DNA of 64,000 bases from an uncultured bacterium (lineage in GTDB: Bacteria > Actinomycetota > Coriobacteriia > Coriobacteriales > Coriobacteriaceae): assembly GCA_905216145.1 (NCBI GenBank), contig CAJMST010000006.1, positions 29,274-93,273 on the forward strand, read 5' to 3'. Below, in pieces: positions 36,539 through 45,888 of this stretch. The translations under genes and the position numbers were made by a program. Position 1 is the stretch's first letter, and every line of letters begins with the position of its first letter. The notes under the pieces were generated by a model that did no database searches, was not told where the DNA came from, and worked only from the letters and a program-made list of their open reading frames with translations.

Positions 36539-36568
36539 CCCCGAGGGAGACACGGATATCCCTCGGGG
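36539..36568 (-). other. intercistronic hairpin between aguA and ptcA
   Basis: CCCCGAGGGA / TCCCTCGGGG 10-bp perfect stem without a T-run. It may adjust the ratio of upstream to downstream mRNA. Confidence 0.65.
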
Positions 36569-36616
36569 AGCAGTAAGTGTGGCGCCTAAATCAGACAGTG
36601 CAGGCTCAAAGGCTCG

Positions 36617-37855
36617 CTAGCAGCTGGCTGCCACGTCCTTGGTCCAGCAGTGCACGCCGCCGCCGGACAGGTTAAGCGCGAGAGAGTCAATCATGATGAC
36701 TTTGCGATCGGGGAAGCAGCTCTCAAGAACGGCTTTGGCCTGCTCGTCCTTCTCCTTCACAACTTCGTTCATGCCCTCGTGGTAATAACGCTGACCAAGA
36801 ACGACGCCATTGCAGATGAGGAAGTTGCAGTAGCTGGCTGCTGCGTAGAAGTGGACGGGGCCCTCGGGCCAGGGAGTGCCATCCATAAACTTGCCGCCCA
36901 TTTCGTCGATGAAGCCCTTATAGAGCTCGTAATCCTCATCGCCAGGGGCGATAACGACTTCAATCGGCTCGGCGGTGGGCATACGAACGATCTCGAAGGG
37001 CTTACCCTCCCAGTCCGTTTCGTTGCTCAGGATCTCGTAGGCCGCCTCAATGCGGCGACGAGACTCTGCGCCAGCCTTGCTCGAGGCTGCCTCTTCATCG
37101 GACACCTCGGCAAGAAGAATCTTGTTCGGAGTGATAAAGCGACACATCTCATCAATGTGAGCTGCAAAGCTCATGCCAAAGACGGGAGTTCCGTCTTCCT
37201 TCTCGTCGAGGATGCCCAGTCGATAGTCGTCGTCCTCGAGCATAGGCTGCGGAAGCCAGATAACCTTGTTGAGGTTGTAGATGCGTTTATACTCGGCCTC
37301 TACTTCCTCTTTCGTGAACTCGGGATTACGCTTGCGGCATTCCGTGTCCTCGATGGCGATTAGAGTGCCGTGACCGTCAAACTCGCGGTCGCCGCCCTCC
37401 GAAACCATTTCGGAATTGACAATATCGAAGCAACCGAGCGCAACCGCCATGTGAACGGCTGCCTTACGTGCGGACTGGCACTCCGGGGAGTTCTTGTCCC
37501 ACACGCCGTAATAGGTCCAAGCGGGGTTGACCATATAAGAATGGCCTTTATCGTCGACCATGATGCTGGGGCCGTTGTCACGGACATAGAAGTTGGAGTC
37601 TTCGAACTGCGTAATCTCAATGCGATCGAGATCAACCCCCTCCTCCTTCAGGCGCGAGCAAGCCTCCTCATAGGAGCCGGGGGTGCCGCAATTGAGGTTG
37701 ACCGTAACGTCGCCATACTCGAGCAGAGCCTTAATCACGTCAACGCAGGGCTGGCGGTTATCGTAGCCCTCTGCACGGATGTAATCGGGAAGCCATGTCA
37801 CATAGACGTTGGAGCGCTTCTCGAACTCGCCCGGCATACGATAATTCTCGTACAT
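36617..37855 (-). CDS. aguA: agmatine deiminase
   Basis: 412-aa guanidino-modifying enzyme (five-bladed pentein). Motifs: RDNGPS, EGGDREFDGHGT, HIDEMCRF (catalytic His) and SGGGVHCWT with nucleophile Cys403. It converts agmatine to N-carbamoylputrescine plus ammonia. Longer than E. coli-type enzymes (about 370) by a loop near 180-230. The start MYENYRMPGEFE (37855) has GGAAGG 7 bp upstream. First gene of the operon; a TetR-type operator covers its promoter. Confidence 0.93.
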   Translation of the reverse strand: MYENYRMPGEFEKRSNVYVTWLPDYIRAEGYDNRQPCVDVIKALLEYGDVTVNLNCGTPGSYEEACSRLKEEGVDLDRIEITQFEDSNFYVRDNGPSIMVDDKGHSYMVNPAWTYYGVWDKNSPECQSARKAAVHMAVALGCFDIVNSEMVSEGGDREFDGHGTLIAIEDTECRKRNPEFTKEEVEAEYKRIYNLNKVIWLPQPMLEDDDYRLGILDEKEDGTPVFGMSFAAHIDEMCRFITPNKILLAEVSDEEAASSKAGAESRRRIEAAYEILSNETDWEGKPFEIVRMPTAEPIEVVIAPGDEDYELYKGFIDEMGGKFMDGTPWPEGPVHFYAAASYCNFLICNGVVLGQRYYHEGMNEVVKEKDEQAKAVLESCFPDRKVIMIDSLALNLSGGGVHCWTKDVAASC

Positions 37856-37930
37856 GGTTGGTCCTTCCGTCGGGTTTCCCGCGATGCTGTCCGGCCGCGA
37901 CAATAGCGGGGTTTCACCTGCTATAGTACT

Positions 37931-37951
37931 ACTATACCTACCGTTCGGTAG
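37931..37951 (-). promoter_or_regulatory. aguA promoter with TetR-like operator
   Basis: Perfect 14-bp palindrome CTACCGTTCGGTAG (37938-37951) lies directly upstream of a TATAGT -10-like box (37936-37931, minus strand). Confidence 0.6.
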
Positions 37952-37986
37952 ATGGTTTTGAATGTTTGCCGCTCGCCTACTGATAC

Positions 37987-38002
37987 ATACCGTTCACCGT
38001 AT
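37987..38002 (+). promoter_or_regulatory. second TetR-like operator, ahead of tetR gene
   Basis: ATACCGTTCACCGTAT shares TACCGTTC with the aguA operator and lies 78 bp before the regulator start; suited to autoregulation. Confidence 0.5.
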
Positions 38003-38079
38003 ATAGTGGTCATGTTTGGACACGAATTGATGTTCCGTTGCCATCCTTAATAATGTTGGTAGTGCGGAAGTGATTTGCA

Positions 38080-38658
38080 ATGGAGAAATGCAGCGTGAGC
38101 ACAAGAAAAAAAATATTGGACGCAATGTACGATCTTGTGGCAGAAGTCGGTTATGACAAAGCGTCTATCGGAAAGATTTGCGACCTTGTCGGTATATCCA
38201 AGCCGTCGGTGTACTACTACTTTCCCTCTAAAGAGGAGATTTTCACTACGCTCTTGGACAGCATGTTTCCGACCATCGACTATCAGCGCGACTACTCGCT
38301 AATAGTCGATGGGGACGGGTTCAAGGCCGCGCTTATCGAGCTCGGCAATTCAGTTATAGGTGGCTATCGAAGCGATGAAAAGCGCCGGCGCGTGCTGGCC
38401 GAGGTTAGCGTTCAATCAAATCGAATTCCTGCAGTTCAGGAACGTCAAGCGACGGCGACCAAACGAACCATGGATGCGCTTAAAGACATCCTTCTTCATG
38501 GTGTAGAGATTGGCGCGTTTTCCGATAGCGCCGACGTGATGCTCTACGTACAAATTCTTTATACCGTTCTGGAGGGAGCGAGCAATACGGTCGCTCAAGG
38601 TGAGGATATTGATGAAAAAGCGGTTTGGGCGGGAATAGTCGAGCTTATGTTCAAATAG
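38080..38658 (+). CDS. TetR-family regulator of the agmatine region
   Basis: 192 aa. The HTH (KILDAMYDLVAEVGYDKASIGKICDLVGISKPSVYYYFPSKEEIF) is canonical. The C-terminal domain is a ligand-binding helical bundle of TetR_C type. Start ATG 38080, or GTG at 38095. Divergent from aguA and convergent with the second MFS gene; all three have matching palindromes. Agmatine or putrescine is a reasonable but untested inducer. Confidence 0.88.
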   Translation: MEKCSVSTRKKILDAMYDLVAEVGYDKASIGKICDLVGISKPSVYYYFPSKEEIFTTLLDSMFPTIDYQRDYSLIVDGDGFKAALIELGNSVIGGYRSDEKRRRVLAEVSVQSNRIPAVQERQATATKRTMDALKDILLHGVEIGAFSDSADVMLYVQILYTVLEGASNTVAQGEDIDEKAVWAGIVELMFK

Positions 38659-38719
38659 ACCAGCCAAGCTGAAACGCATGTTGGCACCCACGGTGCCTGC
38701 GGGCAACCTTTAAAACGAA

Positions 38720-38761
38720 AACAGGGGTCGACTCCAGTCTGGCTTGGAGTCGACCCCTGTT
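38720..38761. terminator. bidirectional terminator between TetR and MFS genes
   Basis: 17-bp perfect stem AACAGGGGTCGACTCCA / TGGAGTCGACCCCTGTT, 8-nt loop, flanked by AAAA on the left. Confidence 0.9.
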
Positions 38762-38795
38762 GCGTGGCAATCTATGCCGATGCAATCGGCGCTTA

Positions 38796-40076
38796 TTACT
38801 TTTCAGCAGCCTTACTGAGAAAGCCGGAAACGATAGCAAACGCAGCAATCATAAGGTTGCAGGCAATGCAGAAGATAAATACTCCCTGGAATGACCCTGC
38901 CATGCCGTAAACCTTCATCATGACCGGCATTCCAAAAGCACCGACGACATAGCCCGCTGAGCAAACGATCGAATAGATCCTTCCAAAATCGCGTGATCCA
39001 AAAAGCGAGAGGAGAAGCATCGGCATTGCGGTTCCAACGATGGCGAACATGACATCGTTTACACCAGCTGCAATGATGGAAACGGTCTCATTGCTTCCGC
39101 CAATGATAAGAAGCAGGAATGAAAGAATGCTGACACCTGTCCATGCGACCGTTGCTTTAATAGCGCCAAGCTTGTCGCATGTTTTGCCCACGAAGGGATT
39201 TAGGAAGATATCGGAGAGTGAAGCTGCCGAGACCATTAAGCTTCCTACGATAGGATTGAAACCGACCTCGCTTGCATAGGTTGGAAACAGCTGGTTCATG
39301 CAGCAGGTGAGCTGCGCCACGCAAAGCAAAAGGGCACAGAGAATAAAAGACGGCGTTTTCGCGGCATCGCGGAGTGCCATGCCCGAAAGGACATCTTCCT
39401 GCTCATCGGCGCTGCAGCTCTCATGGGTTTCGGAGGCGGTCTCTCCGTACGGAAGCATGTTGCGATCAGAGGGGTTAAGGCGAATGATAAATGCGCTTGC
39501 AGGCAAAATCATAGCTGCAGAAACGGCCGCAAGCACGATGTATCCCGTACGCCAGCCTTGCTGCTCGATGACCAGCGTAACGACAGGACTCAATAACAGC
39601 GTGCAGAGAGAATTAACGCCCCAAGCGAGGCCGATGGCAAGACCGGACGATTTGCTGAACCATTGGTCAATGACATCGGACATGCAGACGCCCGTTGTAA
39701 ACGAAAAGCAGATGCCGATCACTGCGGCGGAGACGGTGAACATCCAGACCTCGGTGTAGAACGCCATTGCGGCGCCGGCAGCAATAAGGACGAGTTCAAT
39801 GCAATTATGCCATGGTTTGCCGATTACTTTTGGAATGAAGCGACTCAAAAGCGGAAGCCCAAGCGCAAGGCCAAGAAGAATCGCGGTGAAATAGAAAGAA
39901 AAAGAAGTGTAATCAAAGCCCAGATCTTCACATACTGGAGCAACAAATGAGCCGGCAATAATGCTATATATGCCAGTTGTTCCGGCGGACATTAAGCCGA
40001 GCGCAATAACGACGACCCAAGCAAATGCGCCGCTTTCACGGAGACAATCTTTTTTGGCTGGTGTGGTGAGAGTCAT
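38796..40076 (-). CDS. OFA-type MFS transporter, second copy
   Basis: 426 aa; a clear paralogue of the carrier at 34153-35418 (shared GLMSAGTTGxYSxIAGSFVAPV, FYTEVWMF, GLAIGLAW, QLTCCMNQLFPTYASEVGF and FGMPVMMKVY). Start MTLTTPAKKD (40076) with GGAGC upstream. The promoter has an excellent -35/-10 with an operator-like dyad over the -10, so it is probably in the same TetR regulon. Substrate unknown, perhaps a related polyamine or amino acid. Confidence 0.88.
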   Translation of the reverse strand: MTLTTPAKKDCLRESGAFAWVVVIALGLMSAGTTGIYSIIAGSFVAPVCEDLGFDYTSFSFYFTAILLGLALGLPLLSRFIPKVIGKPWHNCIELVLIAAGAAMAFYTEVWMFTVSAAVIGICFSFTTGVCMSDVIDQWFSKSSGLAIGLAWGVNSLCTLLLSPVVTLVIEQQGWRTGYIVLAAVSAAMILPASAFIIRLNPSDRNMLPYGETASETHESCSADEQEDVLSGMALRDAAKTPSFILCALLLCVAQLTCCMNQLFPTYASEVGFNPIVGSLMVSAASLSDIFLNPFVGKTCDKLGAIKATVAWTGVSILSFLLLIIGGSNETVSIIAAGVNDVMFAIVGTAMPMLLLSLFGSRDFGRIYSIVCSAGYVVGAFGMPVMMKVYGMAGSFQGVFIFCIACNLMIAAFAIVSGFLSKAAEK

Positions 40077-40114
40077 GGTTGCTCCATTTCTATCGGCAAT
40101 ACATCCTATATGCC

Positions 40115-40151
40115 TACCGATAGGTATATAAACCAGAGGACTCTTCGTCAA
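40115..40151 (-). promoter_or_regulatory. sigma70-type promoter of second MFS gene with overlapping dyad
   Basis: Minus-strand TTGACG (40151-40146), 17-bp spacer and TATACC (40128-40123). The dyad TACCGATAGGTA (40115-40126) overlaps the -10. Confidence 0.65.
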
Positions 40152-40180
40152 GCATTAAGCGGGGAGAGGGAGTTCTTAAC

Positions 40181-40194
40181 CTGCCGAACGGTAA
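40181..40194 (-). promoter_or_regulatory. third TetR-like operator, upstream of second MFS promoter
   Basis: CTGCCGAACGGTAA; its complement TTACCGTTCGGCAG matches the aguA operator at 12 of 14 positions. Lies about 30 bp upstream of the -35. Confidence 0.5.
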
Positions 40195-40220
40195 TTAGAC
40201 CCCGATTTCGCAAGGGTCTC

Positions 40221-40253
40221 AATGCGACAAAGGGACTGTCCTTTTGTCACATT
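40221..40253. repeat. palindromic repeat, TGACAAAGG family, copy 5
   Basis: AATGCGACAAAGG / CCTTTTGTCACATT. Overlaps the stop codon of the fused ABC exporter gene. Upstream flank TTAGACCCCGATTT matches the flank of copy 4. Confidence 0.85.
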
Positions 40254-43200
40254 ATTCGGAGCGCAGGGCTTCCACGGGGTCCTTTTTGGATGCACTGCGG
40301 GCCGGCAGCAGACCGGCGACGACCGTCAGCAGCACCGAAATTGCAATGAGCACCAGCGCATCCTGCACGGGCAGACTCATTAGGTTGGGGACCTGTTTGG
40401 CCGCAAGCGCCCAAGCATTGACCGGGAAGCTCACGGCCACCACGACGACAACAGCAAAGACGCCGGCAATGAGGCCCTCGATAAAGGTCTCGGCGTTGAA
40501 CACGTTTGCCACGTTACGCTTCGACGCGCCAATCGCACGCAGAATGCCAATCTCCTTTTTGCGCTCCAGCACGCTGATGTACGTGATGATGCCGATCATG
40601 ATGGAGCTCACCACCAGGCTGATGCTTACGAATGCGATGAGCACCAAGCTGATGGTGTTCACGATGTCGGTCACCGAACCCATGATGATGCCCATGTAGT
40701 CGGTGTACGAAATTGCCCGATCATCGTGACCAGCGGCTTTGACCTGCTTGTTGTACGCATCGATGTGATCGAGTACGCGCTCCTTGGCCTCAAAGTCGCG
40801 CGGGAAAATCTTAACCGAGATGGGGTCTGCCTCATCCGCATAGCCCAACGTGGTCAGATTGTTGTCGTAGGTGAGCTTCGACGCCTTGGCATAGCTCATC
40901 ATGAGCGAACTCAGGTCCTCGGCGTCCATGTTGAAATGGATGGCACGAGCAAAGGCGCTCGCATCCACGTGCATGGCGCTCGCCAGGTTGGCAAAACTCG
41001 AAGACATCTGCGTCGCCATCTGGTCCATAAGCCCCGCTGCGCCCGCCTTGAGCTGGGACGATACCGTCGACGCTATCTGCTCGCTGATTGCCTTCATCAC
41101 CTGATCCATAGCCTGCTGCAGATACGGAGCCAGCTGCTTTTGCACATAGTCGGTCATCGCCTGTTGCAGGCGCTCGGCCAGGGCATCGCCGCCGAGCGCT
41201 TTGAGCTGGGCCAGGATTTGCTGGGCCGTGTCATCATTCTCAAGATACGCCGAGAATGCGGCAGCGAGCTTTGACGCGTCCTTAAGATCTTCGGGTGTCA
41301 GCGCCTTAAACTGATCAGACTGCAAAAAGCCCTCAAACAGCTGATTGGCTAGTGTTCCCACCTGCTGCATTTGCTCGGGCGTGAGTTCCAGACCGTCAAA
41401 GATACCCGAGAAATCTGGGGTTGGCGCTTTTGCCATGATGTCGCTGAAGTCGATGTCCTTGCCGACGCCCGAAAGGTCAATGTCCAGCCCCGACAGATCG
41501 ACGCCCGAAAGATCAATGCCGCCGCCGGCCGCACCCGAGAGCGCAGACACATCGAACGAAAACGCACTCTTGAGCGCCGTCTCGTCCACGCTGAACATGC
41601 TGCCCAAGTCCACACCCTGCTTGGCCTCGCCTTGTAGCTCATCGAACGACTTACCGGTAAAGACATCTGTCTCGGGATGGGCGAGCTGCTCCTGCACAAT
41701 CTGCGATTTGGCAGCGCGCTCCATAAGCTCGCGAGTCAGCGCATGCGTATAGGCAATGCCCGGGGACAGCGCACTGGCATTGGCCGTCTCGTTGGGTCGC
41801 ACCACGCCCACAATGCGCACGTCAATGCCATCGGCAACCTGGGCGGCCATATAGTCGGCGTCGCCAGACATATCAGTCCACATGCCGGTCTCTTCGTTTT
41901 TGCGATAGGCATCGGCCGGCGACAGCACCTTAAACGTCGTGGACAGCGCATCGTCGTAGGTAAAGTCGGTATCGGTCTGGGACGTCTCGACCCCGCCGTC
42001 AGCCGTCATGGCGCTGTTGACCAGGTCGTTGAGTTCATCGATGTCCAGCGCACCGATGCTGTAGAGCGTGTAGTCGCCCACCGTGCCACGGCTCGAAAGC
42101 ACCATCACGGCTTCGTTGGCAGACGTGGGCCAATGACCGGCGACGACATCGTACTGGCTGTCGAGCAGGCTCTGGTCGTCGATCATCTCGTTGAAGACCG
42201 AGGTCCCCATGGATTCCATGCTCACCGTTGCCGCCGAGCTCGCGCCTCCGCTCATAGCCTCGGTCATAGCGTTGGGAACAAGCCGGACGGGCTTCTCATC
42301 GCCCTTGCCGGCACGATAGACAACCGGCGATACACCGTAGCCGTACTGAATGGCGTTGACTTCTTTATCGATGCCGTCGCCCCCGTCATCGAGCCACGCC
42401 TTAAAGCTCGTCATGTCGTTGGACTTTACGCTCGCAAACATATCCTTTACGGCCGTGACCACGGGAATCTTATCGGACTTCTCGACCGAATCATCCTCGC
42501 TGTCGGAGGCGCTGCTCGCTCCCCCGTCATCCTCTGCAGTCCCCTGCCCGCCCATCATGGACGACAGGTCGTAATCCTGCTTGGAGATGGTAAGCGGATA
42601 GCTCGAGAGCGTATCCTCCTCGACCTTTTTGATGTAGTTGTTCACACCGTTTGAGAGCGCCAGAATCGCCGCGATACCGATAATGCCAATCGAGCCCGCA
42701 AAGGCCGTCATGGCCGTACGGCCCTTTTTGGTCATGAGGTTGCGCGCCGAAAGCCCCAACGCCGTCACAAAGCTCATCGAGGTTTTGCGTGTGGGCTTGG
42801 CTTCGCGACGCGCAGCCCCAGCGGCGTCAAAGGGATCGGAATCGTCGGTGATTTTGCCGTCCGCCAGGTTGACGATGCGCGTGGCGTATTGGTACGCCAG
42901 CTCGGGATTGTGCGTGACCATGATGACCAGGCGGTCGCGCGCAACGTCTTTGAGCAAGTCCATGACCTGCACAGACGTCGTTGAGTCCAGGGCGCCGGTC
43001 GGCTCGTCTGCCAACACGATCTCGGGATCGTTGATTAGGGCGCGGGCAATAGCTACGCGCTGCATCTGTCCGCCCGAAAGCTGGCTCGGGCGTTTGTTCA
43101 CATGCTCGCCCAGACCGACCGACTCGAGCGCCTCGCGCGCACGCTGCCGGCGCTCGGCATGACCCACACCCGTAAGAGTAAGCGCCAGCTCCACGTTTTC

Positions 43201-43503
43201 CAAGATGGTCTGATGCGGAATGAGGTTATAGCTCTGGAACACAAAGCCGATGCGGTTATTGCGATAGGCATCCCAATCGCGATCGTGAAAATCCTTGGTC
43301 GAAATACCGTCGATCAGCAGGTCGCCGGAATCGAAATGATCAAGCCCACCGATAACGTTGAGCATCGTAGTTTTGCCCGAGCCCGAGGGACCCAGAATGG
43401 CCACGAACTCGTTATCGCGAAAAGACAGGCTTACGCTGTCGAGCGCCACCTGCGTAAACGACTGCGTAACGTACCTTTTGCAAATACCTTTGAGCTCCAA
43501 CAT
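40252..43503 (-). CDS. fused ABC ATPase-FtsX permease (MacB-like exporter)
   Basis: 1083 aa. N-terminal ATPase: Walker A GPSGSGKT (38-45), signature [15 protein letters not shown] and Walker [15 protein letters not shown]1 is near 270-290 ([16 protein letters not shown]). A large extracytoplasmic domain of about 650 residues follows; it holds an Asp/Leu/Ser-rich repeat ([18 protein letters not shown]) and coiled-coil-like helices. The C-terminus has three FtsX helices ([20 protein letters not shown] ... [16 protein letters not shown]). Exporter of a peptide, lipoprotein or drug. Start [11 protein letters not shown] with AGGAGAGG upstream; another in-frame ATG 9 codons earlier has none. Confidence 0.88.
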   Translation of the reverse strand: MLELKGICKRYVTQSFTQVALDSVSLSFRDNEFVAILGPSGSGKTTMLNVIGGLDHFDSGDLLIDGISTKDFHDRDWDAYRNNRIGFVFQSYNLIPHQTILENVELALTLTGVGHAERRQRAREALESVGLGEHVNKRPSQLSGGQMQRVAIARALINDPEIVLADEPTGALDSTTSVQVMDLLKDVARDRLVIMVTHNPELAYQYATRIVNLADGKITDDSDPFDAAGAARREAKPTRKTSMSFVTALGLSARNLMTKKGRTAMTAFAGSIGIIGIAAILALSNGVNNYIKKVEEDTLSSYPLTISKQDYDLSSMMGGQGTAEDDGGASSASDSEDDSVEKSDKIPVVTAVKDMFASVKSNDMTSFKAWLDDGGDGIDKEVNAIQYGYGVSPVVYRAGKGDEKPVRLVPNAMTEAMSGGASSAATVSMESMGTSVFNEMIDDQSLLDSQYDVVAGHWPTSANEAVMVLSSRGTVGDYTLYSIGALDIDELNDLVNSAMTADGGVETSQTDTDFTYDDALSTTFKVLSPADAYRKNEETGMWTDMSGDADYMAAQVADGIDVRIVGVVRPNETANASALSPGIAYTHALTRELMERAAKSQIVQEQLAHPETDVFTGKSFDELQGEAKQGVDLGSMFSVDETALKSAFSFDVSALSGAAGGGIDLSGVDLSGLDIDLSGVGKDIDFSDIMAKAPTPDFSGIFDGLELTPEQMQQVGTLANQLFEGFLQSDQFKALTPEDLKDASKLAAAFSAYLENDDTAQQILAQLKALGGDALAERLQQAMTDYVQKQLAPYLQQAMDQVMKAISEQIASTVSSQLKAGAAGLMDQMATQMSSSFANLASAMHVDASAFARAIHFNMDAEDLSSLMMSYAKASKLTYDNNLTTLGYADEADPISVKIFPRDFEAKERVLDHIDAYNKQVKAAGHDDRAISYTDYMGIIMGSVTDIVNTISLVLIAFVSISLVVSSIMIGIITYISVLERKKEIGILRAIGASKRNVANVFNAETFIEGLIAGVFAVVVVVAVSFPVNAWALAAKQVPNLMSLPVQDALVLIAISVLLTVVAGLLPARSASKKDPVEALRSE

Positions 43504-43648
43504 GGACGGCAACCTCTCCTGCGCAGGCACCCTGCCCGCTCTCCCCCGCCGTTCGTATTCGACGCGTTTGTCCTACTCTATCCCCATTTTTCACCGACAC
43601 CAGTGAGGAATGTAACGAACCGCATCAAAAAACGAACGGGACGGCGCC

Positions 43649-43676
43649 CAAAAAAGAGGCCCCAAGTGGGGCCTCT
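43649..43676 (-). terminator. rho-independent terminator of redox operon
   Basis: AGAGGCCCCA / TGGGGCCTCT stem with an AG-containing loop; on the minus strand followed by TTTTTT. Confidence 0.9.
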
Positions 43677-43755
43677 ATATGGTGGAGATTATCTTGAAAG
43701 GCAGCGGACTACTTCGCACAGCGGTGCACGATCATCGCCATGCTTTACGCGTTTT

Positions 43756-44727
43756 CTACTGCTCGCTATTCGCAATCGCCTGGTCGATAAGCTTGTCGAG
43801 CGCTGCGCGCTGCTCAGCGGAGCTGATGGCGCCCACGATGGGCTCCCCTACGATGTTGCCATTCTGATCGATGACATACGTTGTCGGGAACGAGAACAAA
43901 TTTGACGTAAACTTACCGGCCTCGCTATCCGACTTGAACCAGATGTTCTTATATGTCACGCCCTTCTTGCTCAGTACGTCCTTGGCATCTGCAATCTCGC
44001 CCTTGTTGCCATCGAGCGTAAAGGAATTGACGCCCACGACCTGGCCGCCCTTCTTGGCAAGCTCCTTATTCAGGTCCTCAAGGTCGCCCAACTCACCCAC
44101 GCACGGCTTGCAAGTGGTGAACCAGAAGTTCATGACGGTGACCTTGTTCTTAGAGAACAGCTCGTCGCTGTTCACGTCGTTGCCATCCAGGTCCTTGCCC
44201 GTAAAGCTGGGGAACTTCGTCGCCTCGCTCGAAGCATTGGCACCAGCCGTCATGCCAGCGGTCGAAGCGTCGACGCTCTCGCCTGCACTCGGCGTGCTTC
44301 CACAGCCGGGGAACTCCTTCTCCAGGCTCTCGAGCTTGTCCTCGATCTCCTTGATCTGCTGTGCACCGGCCTTGAGTGTCTTAAGCTCATCCGCCGTGAA
44401 CTCATCCTTGGCGCCGTCGATGGTCTTGAGCAGAAAATCGCCGTAATTGCTGCCGTCCTCAATCATTGCCGAGTCTTTATTTGCCGCATTAAATACCTTT
44501 TCCCACAGCGCGTTATCACTCGAAAAGATCTCGTTCTCCTTCTGCATGAGTTTTGCATACAACTCGGCGGCCTCGTCGGCATTGGCCGGCTTCTGCGCAG
44601 TGAGTTCTGCGATCTTAGGATCGGAGCTCGCAGATTCGCTCGCATTGCCACCGGGCGCCGAACATGCCACAAGGCACAAGGCCAATACCGGCACCATAAA
44701 CAGGGCCGCAATCTTAGAAAGCTTCAT
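43756..44727 (-). CDS. TlpA-family thioredoxin-like lipoprotein
   Basis: 323 aa. Lipobox LVAC with Cys22 anchors it outside the membrane. A helical segment (residues 40-150, rich in Glu/Lys) precedes the thioredoxin domain, whose active site is WFTTCKPC with Cys206 and Cys209; the cis-Pro loop is FPTTYVID. Probable extracytoplasmic disulfide reductase that takes electrons from the adjacent membrane ferredoxin. Start MKLSK with GGAGG 7 bp upstream; the ATG two codons earlier is too close to it. Confidence 0.9.
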   Translation of the reverse strand: MKLSKIAALFMVPVLALCLVACSAPGGNASESASSDPKIAELTAQKPANADEAAELYAKLMQKENEIFSSDNALWEKVFNAANKDSAMIEDGSNYGDFLLKTIDGAKDEFTADELKTLKAGAQQIKEIEDKLESLEKEFPGCGSTPSAGESVDASTAGMTAGANASSEATKFPSFTGKDLDGNDVNSDELFSKNKVTVMNFWFTTCKPCVGELGDLEDLNKELAKKGGQVVGVNSFTLDGNKGEIADAKDVLSKKGVTYKNIWFKSDSEAGKFTSNLFSFPTTYVIDQNGNIVGEPIVGAISSAEQRAALDKLIDQAIANSEQ

Positions 44728-44756
44728 AGTCATTCCTCCGTTTTGTCGAAGCTTGT

Positions 44757-45659
44757 TTACTTTTTATCAGCGGTCAAGGGAAGCTTTTCCGCCGACACAT
44801 CCAGGCCATAGCGATAGCTGATGGCATCGACGGGACAGGCCCCGATGCACTTTCCGCACCGGATACATTCGGCATGATTGGGCGCGCGGACCACATCAAC
44901 GTCCATCTGACAAACCTTTGAGCACTTGCCGCACGAGACACATTTGCACGCGTCAACCTGAATCCCCAACAAGGACACCCTATTCATGAGCGCATAGAAT
45001 GCGCCGAGTGGGCAAATCCATTTGCAGAAGGGGCGGTAGAACAAAACGCTCAGCACTACCACGGCAATGAGAACGGCAAGTTTCCAAGTAAAGAGATGTC
45101 CCAACGCAGATCGAATGCCGGCATTGGCGATGGCCAGCGGAATGGCGCCCTCGAGCACACCCTGCGGACAGATGTACTTGCAAAAGAATGGGTCGCCCAT
45201 GCCCACGTCGTTAACCATCAAGACGGGCAGCAGCACCACGGCAAACAGCAGCACGACGTACTTGATGTACGTGAGCGGCTTAAGCTTTTTCGTGGAAAGC
45301 TTTTTGCCGGGAATCTTATGAAGCAGCTCCTGCAGCCAGCCAAACGGGCACAGAAAGCCGCATACAAAGCGTCCCAGCAGCACGCCGAGCAAAATGAGCG
45401 TACCGGTGACATAGTAAGAAAAGTTGAACTTGGATGAACCTACCACCGACTGGAACGACCCGATGGGGCACGCACCCGATGCCGCGGGGCACGAATAGCA
45501 ATTAAGTCCAGGTACGCAGACTGTTTTTCCCGCGCCCTGATAGATGCCGCCTTTGGCAAAGTTTGGCAGGTGAATATTGGTGACCAGCGTCGCCGCCGCC
45601 TGAATGAATCCGCGAAATCGGGCCAAAACATGCGACGCAGTGTTTTCTCTTTTATCCAA
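44757..45659 (-). CDS. NapH-like membrane ferredoxin, 4Fe-4S protein
   Basis: About 300 aa. Four to five TM helices with CxxxCP motifs at membrane surfaces (CGFLCPFG, CKYICPQG, CKWICPLG) as in NapH/YccM/NosR, an N-terminal CVPGLNCYSCPAASGACP cluster, and C-terminal ferredoxin pairs CVSCGKCSKVC and CIRCGKCIGACP. The role is probably transmembrane electron transfer to the TlpA lipoprotein. Start at TTG 45659 (MDKRENTASH), with GGAG 10 bp upstream; it overlaps the stop of the 48-aa CLEC protein (8 bp). No ATG is available upstream in this frame. Confidence 0.82.
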   Translation of the reverse strand: MDKRENTASHVLARFRGFIQAAATLVTNIHLPNFAKGGIYQGAGKTVCVPGLNCYSCPAASGACPIGSFQSVVGSSKFNFSYYVTGTLILLGVLLGRFVCGFLCPFGWLQELLHKIPGKKLSTKKLKPLTYIKYVVLLFAVVLLPVLMVNDVGMGDPFFCKYICPQGVLEGAIPLAIANAGIRSALGHLFTWKLAVLIAVVVLSVLFYRPFCKWICPLGAFYALMNRVSLLGIQVDACKCVSCGKCSKVCQMDVDVVRAPNHAECIRCGKCIGACPVDAISYRYGLDVSAEKLPLTADKK

Positions 45660-45798
45660 TTCCGATACACTCCAAGCACAGCCTAATCGCTTTGGCCAGC
45701 ACGGCATCCGCCTCGCCACGCATAACGCCAAAGCACACCATGGCAATTCCGACGATCAACAAAGCGACCTGTACCACGGGTTTTACCGCTTTGAACAA
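45652..45798 (-). CDS. CD1871A-like CXXC small membrane protein
   Basis: 48 aa from a TTG with AAAGGAG 8 bp upstream. It reads MFKAVKPVVQVALLIVGIAM, then VCFGVMRGEADAVLAKAIRL and CLECIGIG. One TM helix, then RGE...V..KAI.LCLECIGIG, which matches my memory of the CD1871A family of Firmicutes/Coriobacteria, ending in CLECIGIG. The CxxC would face the membrane surface. It overlaps the ferredoxin start by 8 bp and is the first gene of the redox operon. Confidence 0.78.
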   Translation of the reverse strand: MFKAVKPVVQVALLIVGIAMVCFGVMRGEADAVLAKAIRLCLECIGIG

Positions 45799-45888
45799 CC
45801 TGACCACTCCTTTCGTTACGCGACCATTGGACCATATCGGCTATAAAATCCGTGTTAAGCGCGATTTGAAATGTGCAAGGAGACTGTT

